In this document: one piece after another, positions 50,963 through 59,166 of the stretch
Numbering within the stretch: the first letter of the stretch is position 1
How the letters are laid out: every line of letters starts with the position of its first letter
NCBI RefSeq assembly: GCF_002979555.1
Contig: NZ_PCOZ01000012.1
Coordinates: 62,001-126,000, forward strand
DNA length: 64,000 nucleotides
Source of the DNA: Pseudomonas sp. MYb60
Lineage (GTDB): Bacteria > Pseudomonadota > Gammaproteobacteria > Pseudomonadales > Pseudomonadaceae
Reading direction: 5' to 3'
Notes under the pieces: generated by a model
Told to the model about the DNA's origin: nothing
What the model saw: only the letters and a program-made list of their open reading frames with translations
The model's database searches: none
Position numbers and translations under genes: made by a program

Positions 50963-51670
50963 TTACTTGATCGTCAGCGGCTGGGCATCGCTGACCGCCG
51001 CTACTTTGCGCGCCGAGGCGCCTGAGTCCTTGAGTTGCTGCGCGCGCGCCTGGGCCTGGTTGACCTGCTCGGGGCTCAGGCCCAGTTGGCTGACCACCTT
51101 GGCGGCTTGGCCCCAGTCATCCTGATAGATGAGCAACGTCACCAGGTTGACGGCGGCCAGCGTGTCGCTCTGCTTGAGTTCGATGGCGGTCATGAATTCA
51201 AAGCGCGCGTCCTCCAGGCGCAGCTGGTTGAGGTACACCACGCCCAGGTCGTTGCGGATCTTGTCGTCGGTGGGCGCCAACTGTGCGGCCCGTTGCATAT
51301 GGGCCAGGGCCTGGGCGTTGTCGCCCTTGGCCGCCGCCAGTTGGCCCAGGCCATGCTCGCCTGCGGCGCCCATGCACGTGCCCACCAGGCTGCGGTACAG
51401 CGGCTCGGCTTCATTGCGGCCCAGCAAACGATAGGCGCGAGCCTTGCGCTGGCGTACCTGGGGCAGAGCATCGGGCAGGCTTTGCAGGTTGGCCAGGCTG
51501 GCGTGCAGCTTGCCTTCGTTGGCCATGTCATCGGCGAGGTTCAGCGCCAATTCCTGGTCGGCACTGGGCTTGCTGCAACTGCCGGAGCCCAGCGATGCCC
51601 ACGGCGATTGGCCGTTGGTGGCGCAGCCGCCCAGCATCAGCAGGGCCATGGCGGCAATCATGAGTTTCAT
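50963..51670 (-). CDS. tadD: Tad pilus assembly lipoprotein TadD
   Basis: A 235-residue lipoprotein (lipobox LGGC, Cys15) with tetratricopeptide repeats (AYRLLGRNEAEPLYRSL, then IRNDLGVVYLNQLRLEDARFEF). TadD acts as a pilotin-like factor for secretin assembly or stability. Lies 10 bases after tadC in the tad operon. Confidence 0.87.
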   Translation of the reverse strand: MKLMIAAMALLMLGGCATNGQSPWASLGSGSCSKPSADQELALNLADDMANEGKLHASLANLQSLPDALPQVRQRKARAYRLLGRNEAEPLYRSLVGTCMGAAGEHGLGQLAAAKGDNAQALAHMQRAAQLAPTDDKIRNDLGVVYLNQLRLEDARFEFMTAIELKQSDTLAAVNLVTLLIYQDDWGQAAKVVSQLGLSPEQVNQAQARAQQLKDSGASARKVAAVSDAQPLTIK

Positions 51671-51680
51671 CAGGCGCTCC

Positions 51681-52577
51681 TCAAAAGTTTTTCAGGGCTC
51701 GGGCAATGCCGATAAACGCCGGCCCCCCGAGCACAATCAGCAAGGCGGGAAACAGAAACACCATCATCACCACGGACATCTTCGCCGACATTTTCGAGAT
51801 GTATTCCTGCAGGCCAGTGAGGCGCCGGTCATCGAGCAATTGCTTGAGGGCCAGCAACGACTTCATCGCGCCGCCGCCCTGCTGGATCAGTTGCTGGAGG
51901 ATGATGCAGGTGTCGGTAAATTCATCCACTTCCAGCAGGCGTGCGGTCTTGCCCAGTTCCTCGCCCAGCTCCAGCCCGGAATCGACCCGCGCCAGGATCA
52001 GGCGCAACTCGTGGGTCAGGTGCGGCAGCAGACGCTGGGCCTCGTTGCCCAGCACCCGCAGTGACTGTTCAACCGCCATCCCCGACTCGAACAGGATGCG
52101 CAGCAGCGGAATGAAGGTGGAGATCTCTTTGGCGATGCGGGCCTGGCGATGTTTGGCGGCGGCCGCCAGCACCCGTTTGGGCAGCAGGTAGCCAACGCCC
52201 AGCGCCAGGGCCGGGGCGATCCAGGCCGGTTCGAAGTCGTGGAAAAACACCTGTTGCACGAGGATGGTCAAGCCCATGACCACAATCGGCGTGCCGATCT
52301 GAAACGCGGCAAACAGCGAGCGTTGGTTGGCCTTGCGCCAGCCGACGCGGTTGAGCAGGATCTGGCTTTCGTTGTCGAGGCTCACCGAGCGCTGGGCCAG
52401 GGTGCTGCCACCGAGTTGGCGCATCAGGGTGCCGAGCGTGGCATCGCCACCCAGCTGCCCCTGCAGGCGATCGGCGATGCGCCGCTCGCGCCGACGGTTT
52501 TCGAGCAAGTGACCGCCCACCAATACGCCAACGGCGAGCAACATCAGGACGGCTGCCAGCAGCACCATCTCAGACAC
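51681..52577 (-). CDS. tadC: Tad pilus inner-membrane protein TadC
   Basis: A 298-residue platform protein of the type II secretion F family. Hydrophobic segments sit at the N-terminus (LLAAVLMLLAVGVLVGGHLL), in the middle and at the C-terminus (VVMMVFLFPALLIVLGGPAF). The core motif ISTFIPLLRILFESGMAVEQSL matches T2SSF. With TadB it forms the membrane base for the TadA ATPase. Overlaps tadB by 8 bases. Confidence 0.9.
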   Translation of the reverse strand: MSEMVLLAAVLMLLAVGVLVGGHLLENRRRERRIADRLQGQLGGDATLGTLMRQLGGSTLAQRSVSLDNESQILLNRVGWRKANQRSLFAAFQIGTPIVVMGLTILVQQVFFHDFEPAWIAPALALGVGYLLPKRVLAAAAKHRQARIAKEISTFIPLLRILFESGMAVEQSLRVLGNEAQRLLPHLTHELRLILARVDSGLELGEELGKTARLLEVDEFTDTCIILQQLIQQGGGAMKSLLALKQLLDDRRLTGLQEYISKMSAKMSVVMMVFLFPALLIVLGGPAFIGIARALKNF

Positions 52578-53451
52578 TCCTCAGCATGCGCCACATCATC
52601 AGGGTTCCCGTGACGTCCATCGCCAGGGCGCCAAACAGCATGTTGCGGCCGGTTTCGTCGTTCCACATCGTCAGCAAGTAGTTGGGGTTGACCATGATGA
52701 AGTAACCGACGATGAGGATCGGCAGCCCGCCCAGTACGTAGGCGGTCATGCGCGTTTCACCGGTCATGGCCTTGAGTTGGCGGGAGCCCTGTTCGCGCTC
52801 GCGGATCATCTTGATCAGGTTTTCCAGCAGTTCGCTGGCGTTGCCACCGTAGCGGTGGTTGACCTTCAGGCCCAGGGCGAACAGGCGAAACTCGTCCTGT
52901 TCATAGAACTCGGCAAAGTCGCTGACCGAGTCCGGCAGGCTCACGCCCATGCGCACGTTGCGCTGCACCCGACCCAACGCATCCTTGAGCGGATTTTCGA
53001 CGTTCTCGATACCGCCCAGCACGGCGTCGGCCAGGGTGCGACCGGATTTAAGGCTGCGCACGCTGTGGTCGAGCAGCTGCGGCAACTGCTCGACCATGCG
53101 CTGCACGCGGCGCTGATAGCGCCAGGAAATATAGATCCGCAGCACCAGCGGCGGCGCGACCAGCATCACGATGAACCCCAGCCCGTCGGCCATGATCCAG
53201 CCCAACAGGATTCCCACCACCCAACCGCTCAGCCACAGGCCAAGTCGATCGGTGGGCTTGCCGAGTCCGGCACGCGCGAACATCCGTTCGAGGCCGTTCC
53301 AGGCGGTTTTTTCTTGGTGGGCTTCGGGCTGGCCGTCGCCAAGGCGCTCCAGCACACGGTTGGTCTGAGCCTTGCGCAAGCCATTCTGGAACAGCCAGAA
53401 CGACACGCCGATCATCAGCAGGCACACCAGCAAGAGCACGGGTCCGGTCAT
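52570..53451 (-). CDS. tadB: Tad pilus inner-membrane protein TadB
   Basis: A 293-residue T2SSF-family platform protein paralogous to TadC. An N-terminal helix (VLLLVCLLMIGVSFWLFQ) is followed by LPQLLDHSVRSLKSGRTLADAV and later KVNHRYGGNASELLENLIKMI, both typical of TadB. Lies 10 bases after tadA and overlaps tadC. Confidence 0.91.
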   Translation of the reverse strand: MTGPVLLLVCLLMIGVSFWLFQNGLRKAQTNRVLERLGDGQPEAHQEKTAWNGLERMFARAGLGKPTDRLGLWLSGWVVGILLGWIMADGLGFIVMLVAPPLVLRIYISWRYQRRVQRMVEQLPQLLDHSVRSLKSGRTLADAVLGGIENVENPLKDALGRVQRNVRMGVSLPDSVSDFAEFYEQDEFRLFALGLKVNHRYGGNASELLENLIKMIREREQGSRQLKAMTGETRMTAYVLGGLPILIVGYFIMVNPNYLLTMWNDETGRNMLFGALAMDVTGTLMMWRMLRSV

Positions 53452-53461
53452 CGGGCACTCC

Positions 53462-54736
53462 CTATAGCGGCAAGGCCGATTCGCGGCGCAGCTTGTCGCC
53501 GGCCGGGTTCAGCGCTTCGCGCAGGAAGCCGAAACCGGTGCGCCGGTCGAGGCGAAACAGTGTGTTGGTGACATACACGTCATCGCGTATGCCCACCACT
53601 TCCACCACCTCGCTGACACACCGGCGGCCATCGGGCATCCGCGTCAGCTGGATGATCACGTCCAGCGCCGCGCAGATCATCTGGCGCAAGGTTTTCTCGG
53701 CGATCACCCGGCCTGTCAGGCCCACCAGGGTTTCCAGGCGCAGCAGCGCGTCCTGGGCATTGTTGGCGTGCACGGTGCTCATGGAGCCGTCGTGGCCGGT
53801 GTTCATCGCGGTCATGACGTCGAGGACTTCGACGCCACGGATTTCGCCAAGGATGATGCGGTCCGGGCGCATCCGCAGGGCGTTGCGAATCAAGTCGCTG
53901 GACTTGACCTCACCATGCCCCTCGGCATTCGGCGGTCGGGTTTCCAGGCGCACCACGTGCGGGTGGCCGAGTTGCAATTCGGCCACGTCTTCGATGGTCA
54001 CCAAGCGTTCGTGGGGGTTGATCAACTGGCTGAGGATATTGAGCAGGGTGGTCTTGCCGGTACCAGTACCGCCGCTGATCAGGATGTTGCAGCGCTTGCC
54101 CACCGCTTCCTGGAAAAACTCGAAGATGCTCTGGTCGATGGTCTGCATCGCCACCAGGTCGGTGCTCTTGAGCATGTCCTTGCGAAATTTCCGGATCGAC
54201 AGGCACGGGCCGTCGAGGGCAATCGGCGGGATGATGGCGTTGACCCGGCTGCCGTCCGGCAGGCGCGCATCCACCATCGGCGACGATTCGTCCAGGCGTC
54301 GGCCCAAGGGCGCAAGGATGCGTTGCATCACGCGCTCCACGTGGTGGTCGTCGATGAAGCGCAAGTCACTCTGGTGCAACAGGCCGTCACGTTCGATGAA
54401 CACCCGGTGCGGGCCGTTGACCAGGATCTCGGTGACGGCGGTGTCGCGCAGCAGCACTTCCAGCGGACCGAAACCGGTGAGTTCATCGACGATCTCTTCA
54501 GCCAGGCGCTCCATTTCATAACGGGAGATCGCCAGGCGCATGCGCGTGATGTATTCCGAGACCTTGTCGACGACAAATTGCGCAAGGATCTGCCGCGTGC
54601 CTTCCAGCAGGTTTTTGCCTGACTCTTCGATGGCATCGATGATGTAGCGGTGCAGCACCAGTTTCAGGCCGTCGTGGTCGGTGTTGTCGGCGCCAGCGCT
54701 GCGGGCCGGGCCGCCGAAGAGTTTTTCGCTGCTCAT
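53462..54736 (-). CDS. tadA: Tad pilus assembly ATPase TadA (CpaF family)
   Basis: TadA (424 residues) is the hexameric ATPase that powers Flp pilus assembly. Walker A is SGGTGTGKTTLLN with Lys228; Walker B is DRIILGEIRG; the His-box region is MSTVHANNAQDALLRLE. The N-terminal helical domain and length are normal for CpaF. The start overlaps the tadZ stop by 4 bases. Confidence 0.95.
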   Translation of the reverse strand: MSSEKLFGGPARSAGADNTDHDGLKLVLHRYIIDAIEESGKNLLEGTRQILAQFVVDKVSEYITRMRLAISRYEMERLAEEIVDELTGFGPLEVLLRDTAVTEILVNGPHRVFIERDGLLHQSDLRFIDDHHVERVMQRILAPLGRRLDESSPMVDARLPDGSRVNAIIPPIALDGPCLSIRKFRKDMLKSTDLVAMQTIDQSIFEFFQEAVGKRCNILISGGTGTGKTTLLNILSQLINPHERLVTIEDVAELQLGHPHVVRLETRPPNAEGHGEVKSSDLIRNALRMRPDRIILGEIRGVEVLDVMTAMNTGHDGSMSTVHANNAQDALLRLETLVGLTGRVIAEKTLRQMICAALDVIIQLTRMPDGRRCVSEVVEVVGIRDDVYVTNTLFRLDRRTGFGFLREALNPAGDKLRRESALPL

Positions 54737-55926
54737 CGTCCGGACCCCAGCAGGCGCTCAAACCAGCGCATCGAAGGTTTTTCCAGGCCTTGGGAGCGTT
54801 TCGCTAGGCGCTCGCCGAGGGTGCGCACGGCCTGGGTCAGCGGTTCGCGTGGTGCCAGGGCGAACAGGGTCTGGCCCTGGTTTTTCACGTTCAGGCGCAG
54901 TTCGGCGCTCAGTGGCAGGACGGCGACGCATTCCAGGCCGAAGCTTTTTTCCAGGGCTTCGGTGTCCGGGGCGCAGGACTTGATGTAGCGGTCGACCACC
55001 AGGCGCGCGTGTTCGAGCTTCATGCCTTTGTCGCGCCAGCGGTTGAGGATCGCCAGGTTGCGTCGGCAGTCCAGCACGCTCTGGTCGGTGCACCACAGCA
55101 ACTTGTCGCAATGGCTGACAAAGGTGCGCAGGGCTTCGCTGTCGGGCTGGCCGGTGATGTTCACGACGATGTGCTGGAAGTGTTGGCGCAAGGCGCTGAG
55201 CAGCATGAACAACTCGGCGGCGCTGGTGAGTTTGAGCGGGTCGTCACCGGTGGCATACGCGAGGATGCGCAGGCCATCCAGCGCCGGAGTGAAGGCGCTG
55301 TTGATCAAGGTGGAATCGAGACGGCGCAGGTGGCGCAGCGCATCGCCGAAATTGAACGTGCTCTCCAGCCCCAGCAGGGCAAGGCTGTCGCTGCGCGGCA
55401 GGCCCAGGTCCAGGAGCAGGGTTTGTTGACCGCTTTTTTGCACCACCAGCGCCAGGTGCGTTGCCAGCATCGCGCCGTCGGCGTTGCTCTGGGTGCCGAA
55501 CAGCACGGTCAGGCCGCCCAGGTGCGCGTTGCTGGCCACCGGCGGCAGGCGTTTGCTCAAGCGGCGCACCAGGCCTGCGACTTCGCTGGAGCGCGAACCG
55601 TAGGCGACGAAATCCCGCGCACCGGCGCGCATGGCGTTGAGCACCAACTGGTTGTCCATGCCATCGCCCAGGGCGACCACGGCGAGCATCGGCTTGGCTT
55701 CCAGTGCGCCTTCGATCAATGCGCTCTGGGCCACCACGTTTTCACGGTCCAGGCCGACGAACACCAGGTTGGCGAAGGTCACGTCCACCAGCGCCAGCAA
55801 TTCGTCCAGGCTGCCGGTGCCGGCGCTCACTACCTGGCCCAGGGGCGCGAGGGCGCCCTGCAGCCATTCAAGGTCGGTGTTGTTGCGTGTAATTGCCAGA
55901 AACGTCTGGCTCAGGCTATCGCTCAT
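54733..55926 (-). CDS. tadZ: Tad pilus localisation protein TadZ (CpaE-like)
   Basis: A 397-residue protein with an N-terminal receiver-like domain (about 1-125) and a C-terminal ParA/MinD-type domain. TadZ is thought to place the pilus machine at the pole. The Walker A region reads LFGTQSNADGAMLATHLALV, without the usual Gly-Lys-Thr/Ser, so ATP binding may be lost. Overlaps tadA and rcpA by 4 bases each. Confidence 0.85.
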   Translation of the reverse strand: MSDSLSQTFLAITRNNTDLEWLQGALAPLGQVVSAGTGSLDELLALVDVTFANLVFVGLDRENVVAQSALIEGALEAKPMLAVVALGDGMDNQLVLNAMRAGARDFVAYGSRSSEVAGLVRRLSKRLPPVASNAHLGGLTVLFGTQSNADGAMLATHLALVVQKSGQQTLLLDLGLPRSDSLALLGLESTFNFGDALRHLRRLDSTLINSAFTPALDGLRILAYATGDDPLKLTSAAELFMLLSALRQHFQHIVVNITGQPDSEALRTFVSHCDKLLWCTDQSVLDCRRNLAILNRWRDKGMKLEHARLVVDRYIKSCAPDTEALEKSFGLECVAVLPLSAELRLNVKNQGQTLFALAPREPLTQAVRTLGERLAKRSQGLEKPSMRWFERLLGSGR

Positions 55927-57131
55927 TGGGAAAGTCCACTGCGACGGTCGAAATTACCGTTTTCGAGGAAAAACAGGCGGTACCAGTTAGGGTCGTAGCT
56001 GCGCAGTTTTTCGCCGGGCAAGGAGGGCAGCGGGGCGTTGGCGGCCAGCGGCTGCACCAGGTGCGGTGTGACGATCATCAGCAGTTCTTTTTCTTCACGA
56101 TTGATATTGGAGTCGCGGAAGAAGCCGCCCAGGATCGGGATGTCCCCCAGCCCTGGAAACTTGCTGATGGTGGAGCGGTTGTTGGTGCTGATCAGGCCGC
56201 TGATCACGAAACTTTCGCCATCGGCCAGGGACACACTGGTGTCGGTGCGGCGTACCGTCAGGGCCGGTACTTGGATGCCCGAGATAACCACTGCATTACT
56301 GTAGTCCAATTCGCTGACTTCCGGCGCCACCTTGAGGGTGATGCGGTTGCGATCAATCACGGTGGGCGTGAGGGTCAGTCGAATACCGAACTCTTTGTAC
56401 TCGATGGAGATGGTATCGCTGCCGGCGCTGGGCACCGGTACTGGTACTTCACCACCCGCCAGGAAGGTGGCGCTCTGGCCACTCATGGCCAGCAGGCTCG
56501 GGCGTGCCAGCGTGTAGGCAAAACCGCTGCGTTCCAAGGCATTGATGACCGCGGAAAACCGGCCGGTGCCGAAGCCAATGTTAAAGCTGCCGGTATCGAA
56601 GGGCAGGTTGGGGGTGGCAATCGTGGAGCCGGGACTGCCGAACAGGAAGTTGCGCGTGCTGCCAAAAATGGTAGTGCCCGCTTCCTTGAGTTTGGTGCGG
56701 CTGACTTCAACAAAGCGGATATCGGTCTGCACCTGGCTGGGCAGTGTCGGATCCTCCGACGGCGACAGGGTCAGGCTGGTCAGCGCCGATGTCGCCTTGC
56801 CCTTGACGAATATCATGCTCTGGCGCGGTGTACTCGCGCAGGCGGTCCAGACCATCAGGCTGGTGGCGCCGGTGGCGAGACCGGTGAGCAGGAAGTTGCG
56901 GTCGCCGTTGACGCGCACGTCGGCGATCTTGGGATCACCAATCGCCAGGCGGGTAATGGCCACCGGCGATTGCAGTTCCTGCTGCAGGCCTTCTCCCACT
57001 TCGACCACGGCAGGCAGTTGGCCCAGGGCGCTGCAGTTGCCAGGTGCGGCCACGGCCACGCCGGCTGACACACCCGACAACATCAGGGCGCAGGCCAATT
57101 GCGTGAGCAGGGGTGCGTAGCGATGGCTCAT
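55923..57131 (-). CDS. rcpA: Tad pilus outer-membrane secretin RcpA
   Basis: RcpA (402 residues) forms the outer-membrane channel of the Flp pilus. A signal peptide (about 1-30) precedes a BON-like N-domain (LAIGDPKIADVRVNGDRNFL) and the secretin domain (VQTDIRFVEVSRTKLKEAG; LTLTPTVIDRNRITLKVAPE; GLGDIPILGGFFRDSNINRE). Follows rcpC by 19 bases. Confidence 0.92.
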   Translation of the reverse strand: MSHRYAPLLTQLACALMLSGVSAGVAVAAPGNCSALGQLPAVVEVGEGLQQELQSPVAITRLAIGDPKIADVRVNGDRNFLLTGLATGATSLMVWTACASTPRQSMIFVKGKATSALTSLTLSPSEDPTLPSQVQTDIRFVEVSRTKLKEAGTTIFGSTRNFLFGSPGSTIATPNLPFDTGSFNIGFGTGRFSAVINALERSGFAYTLARPSLLAMSGQSATFLAGGEVPVPVPSAGSDTISIEYKEFGIRLTLTPTVIDRNRITLKVAPEVSELDYSNAVVISGIQVPALTVRRTDTSVSLADGESFVISGLISTNNRSTISKFPGLGDIPILGGFFRDSNINREEKELLMIVTPHLVQPLAANAPLPSLPGEKLRSYDPNWYRLFFLENGNFDRRSGLSQ

Positions 57132-57150
57132 TCAAGTCATCCTTGTTCGA

Positions 57151-58083
57151 TCAGGGAGTTTGTTGAGAGGACTGGGCGCCGCGGATCACTTCGATGCCAC
57201 GGCGCACCGCGGGCTCTCCACCGGCCTGTACCATGCGTTTGGGCGGGCCATTGAGGGCCAACTGGGTAAACTGGTAGAGGTCGCGGTTGGCGTTTTCCAG
57301 TGTCTGGGCGGCATCGTTTTCACCGGCCCAGTAGCGGCTGAGCAGTTGCTCATCGGCGCTGCGAACGGCGAGGCGCAGTACACCGGCCTGGGCGGCGAGC
57401 ATCAGGCGGCTCAATAAAGGTTCGGGCACGGCCAGTACCACGGTGCGCGCGGCGGCCTTGCGTTGGGCAGCCTGGGTGCGCTCTTCCAGAGTGACCGGCG
57501 GCGGGACGGCAGGCTTGCCATCGTTGGCCAGGCCCAATTGGTCGCCGACGCTGAGCAGGCGCATGGCCGGCAGCACCACTTGTGCCGATTGTTCGGTGTT
57601 GCCCGCTTCCAGACGCAGGAACAGCAGCACATCCACATAATCGCCAGGGCTCAGTTGACCACCCGCGCCGGAGACTTCATCCACGGCCACCGCCAGGGCA
57701 CGCTCGTCGGGGCGAATCATGCGGGCCAGCGGGCCGCCGGCGTTGAAGCTTTCTTCGGTGAGCCAGCTGCCAGCGCCCAAGGTGCGCTGGGGCATGCGGC
57801 CGATGGCCTGGTCAACGTCGGTAAGGCTGCCGGCGGGCGCGGTTTTCAATCGCTCCACTGCCAGGTCGGCAGCGGTCAGTGGCACAAAAGCGGGGGCGTC
57901 ACGCACCAGCACCACCACCGGTTGACGGGCCTGGTCTTCGAGGGCAGCGACGGTGTTTTCCACAGAAACGACAGGTACGGCGACGGGCTCCGGCGGGCGA
58001 CTCAACACCAGTCCCCAATACCCCGCAAATAATGCGCCGATTAGCAGCACGCCTGCCAGGACCATGCTGATGCGACTGTTCAT
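57151..58083 (-). CDS. rcpC: Flp pilus assembly protein RcpC/CpaB
   Basis: A 310-residue CpaB-family protein. One N-terminal membrane helix (ISMVLAGVLLIGALFAGYWG) is followed by a SAF domain (FVPLTAADLAVERLKTAPAG) and the conserved RAVAVDEV-like stretch DERALAVAVDEVSGAGGQLS with GDYVDVLLFL. It probably supports the secretin in the periplasm. First gene of the minus-strand tad operon, divergent from flp. Confidence 0.9.
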   Translation of the reverse strand: MNSRISMVLAGVLLIGALFAGYWGLVLSRPPEPVAVPVVSVENTVAALEDQARQPVVVLVRDAPAFVPLTAADLAVERLKTAPAGSLTDVDQAIGRMPQRTLGAGSWLTEESFNAGGPLARMIRPDERALAVAVDEVSGAGGQLSPGDYVDVLLFLRLEAGNTEQSAQVVLPAMRLLSVGDQLGLANDGKPAVPPPVTLEERTQAAQRKAAARTVVLAVPEPLLSRLMLAAQAGVLRLAVRSADEQLLSRYWAGENDAAQTLENANRDLYQFTQLALNGPPKRMVQAGGEPAVRRGIEVIRGAQSSQQTP

Positions 58084-58411
58084 GACGGCTCTCCCTTTCC
58101 CGTTGCACTACCTGCGCGTTAATCCAAACGTGCTAATTCGCAACTTGGCTGTGATGAACATCTAACGATTTGGCTATTTGAAAGTAGCTCAGCTAGGACG
58201 AAATGCCATTAACTGAAGAAAAATTTATCTGAGCTAAGCAACCCACCTTTTAGATCGCGGGCTTAGGCCGAACACTTTTTGACTAATACTTTGTCATTAA
58301 TCCGTTATTACAGTTGTGAGGCTCGGGTTTGTTGACAATGCTCTAGTGGCACGCCGCGACCTTTGTGCTAGAGCCGTACCGGCTTCCAGTGGCGTTTTAG
58401 GGAGAAGTCTT
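58084..58411. promoter_or_regulatory. Divergent rcpC/flp regulatory region
   Basis: A 328-base AT-rich region. It contains TAGCTCAG (58185-58192) and its complement CTGAGCTA (58229-58236) 36 bases apart, GACTAATAC at 58281-58289 resembling the PprB site as I recall it, and a bulged hairpin at 58340-58374 in the flp leader. The flp ribosome binding site GGGAGAAG is at 58400-58407. Confidence 0.55.
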
Positions 58412-58603
58412 ATGTTCCTTGACCTGATGTTGAAGTTTTATGTTCAGACGCAATTGTTCTTTCAGCGCAAAGACGGTGCGTCAGGTATCGAGTACGCAAT
58501 CATCGTGGCGCTGGTGGCTCTGGTTATTGTGGGAGCGGGTTCCGGTCTCGGGACTAAAATCAAATCCATCTTCGATAGCATCGCTACCAAGATGACCACC
58601 TGA
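58412..58603 (+). CDS. flp: Flp type IVb pilin
   Basis: A 63-residue pilin precursor. The processing site is G-ASGIEY, matching G/XXXXEY with Glu at +5 and Tyr at +6, followed by the hydrophobic helix AIIVALVALVIVGAGSGLG. The mature pilin would be about 40 residues. ATG at 58412 has a strong ribosome binding site (GGGAGAAG); a longer frame from 58316 is rejected because it runs through the leader hairpin. Confidence 0.93.
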   Translation: MFLDLMLKFYVQTQLFFQRKDGASGIEYAIIVALVALVIVGAGSGLGTKIKSIFDSIATKMTT

Positions 58604-58664
58604 TTCGCGATTGAACAGGTGTGAAAATTCCCTCTGTTGAAGTTCTTCCCACTCAGGTACGGCT

Positions 58665-59069
58665 ATGAGCGCCTCTTCGTCTCCCCGCCAGCAAATTCTT
58701 TTGGTGGACGACGAAGAGGACGCGCTGATCGAACTGGCCGAATCTCTCGAAAATGAGGGATTTGTCTGTTTTACGGCCACCTCCGTCACCTTCGCTTTAC
58801 AGGAGCTGACCCTGCACCCGGACATCGCGCTGGTCATCACCGACCTGCGCATGCCTGAGGAAAGCGGGATCTCCCTGATCAAGCGCCTGCGCGAACACAC
58901 GTCGCGTTCACACCTGCCGGTCATCGTGATGTCAGGTCATGCCGAGATGGATGACGTGAGCGATATGCTGCGCCTTCAGGTGCTGGATCTGTTTCGCAAG
59001 CCGATCTACCTGGTGCGCTTGATTGATACCTTGAACAACCTGTTCCCCCAGACCCGAAAAAACCTGTAG
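58665..59069 (+). CDS. Single-domain response regulator downstream of flp
   Basis: A 134-residue stand-alone receiver. All phosphorylation residues are in place: Asp15-Asp16 (LLVDDEED), acceptor Asp60 (LVITDLRMPEE), Ser90 (VIVMSGHA) and Lys112 (FRKPI). There is no output domain. It lies 61 bases after flp with no obvious terminator between, so it may be cotranscribed. The partner kinase is unknown; PprA is one candidate. Its stop codon TAG is part of a REPIN arm. Confidence 0.85.
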   Translation: MSASSSPRQQILLVDDEEDALIELAESLENEGFVCFTATSVTFALQELTLHPDIALVITDLRMPEESGISLIKRLREHTSRSHLPVIVMSGHAEMDDVSDMLRLQVLDLFRKPIYLVRLIDTLNNLFPQTRKNL

Positions 59070-59163
59070 GAACGCGGTTGCTCGCGAAGGCCTCCAGGGC
59101 GTCGCGTCCATTCCGGATGTTCGCGTCATCCTTGGCGACCCTCGCGGGCAGGCTCGCGCCTGC
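59064..59163. repeat. REPIN (GTAGGAGCGAGC family, degenerate)
   Basis: CTGTAGGAACGCGGTTGCTC (59064) and CTCGCGGGCAGGCTCGCGCC, running to about 59163, are diverged inverted arms of the family seen at 14964 and 28822. It fills the gap between the convergent receiver and TpsB genes and overlaps the receiver gene's last two codons. Confidence 0.75.
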
Positions 59164-59166
59164 CAA

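Noticed and set aside
58181..58205. tRNA-like GTAGCTCAGCTAGG sequence before flp
   Set aside because: It resembles a tRNA D-arm, but no anticodon arm, T-arm or acceptor stem can be found around it. It is half of a simple inverted repeat.
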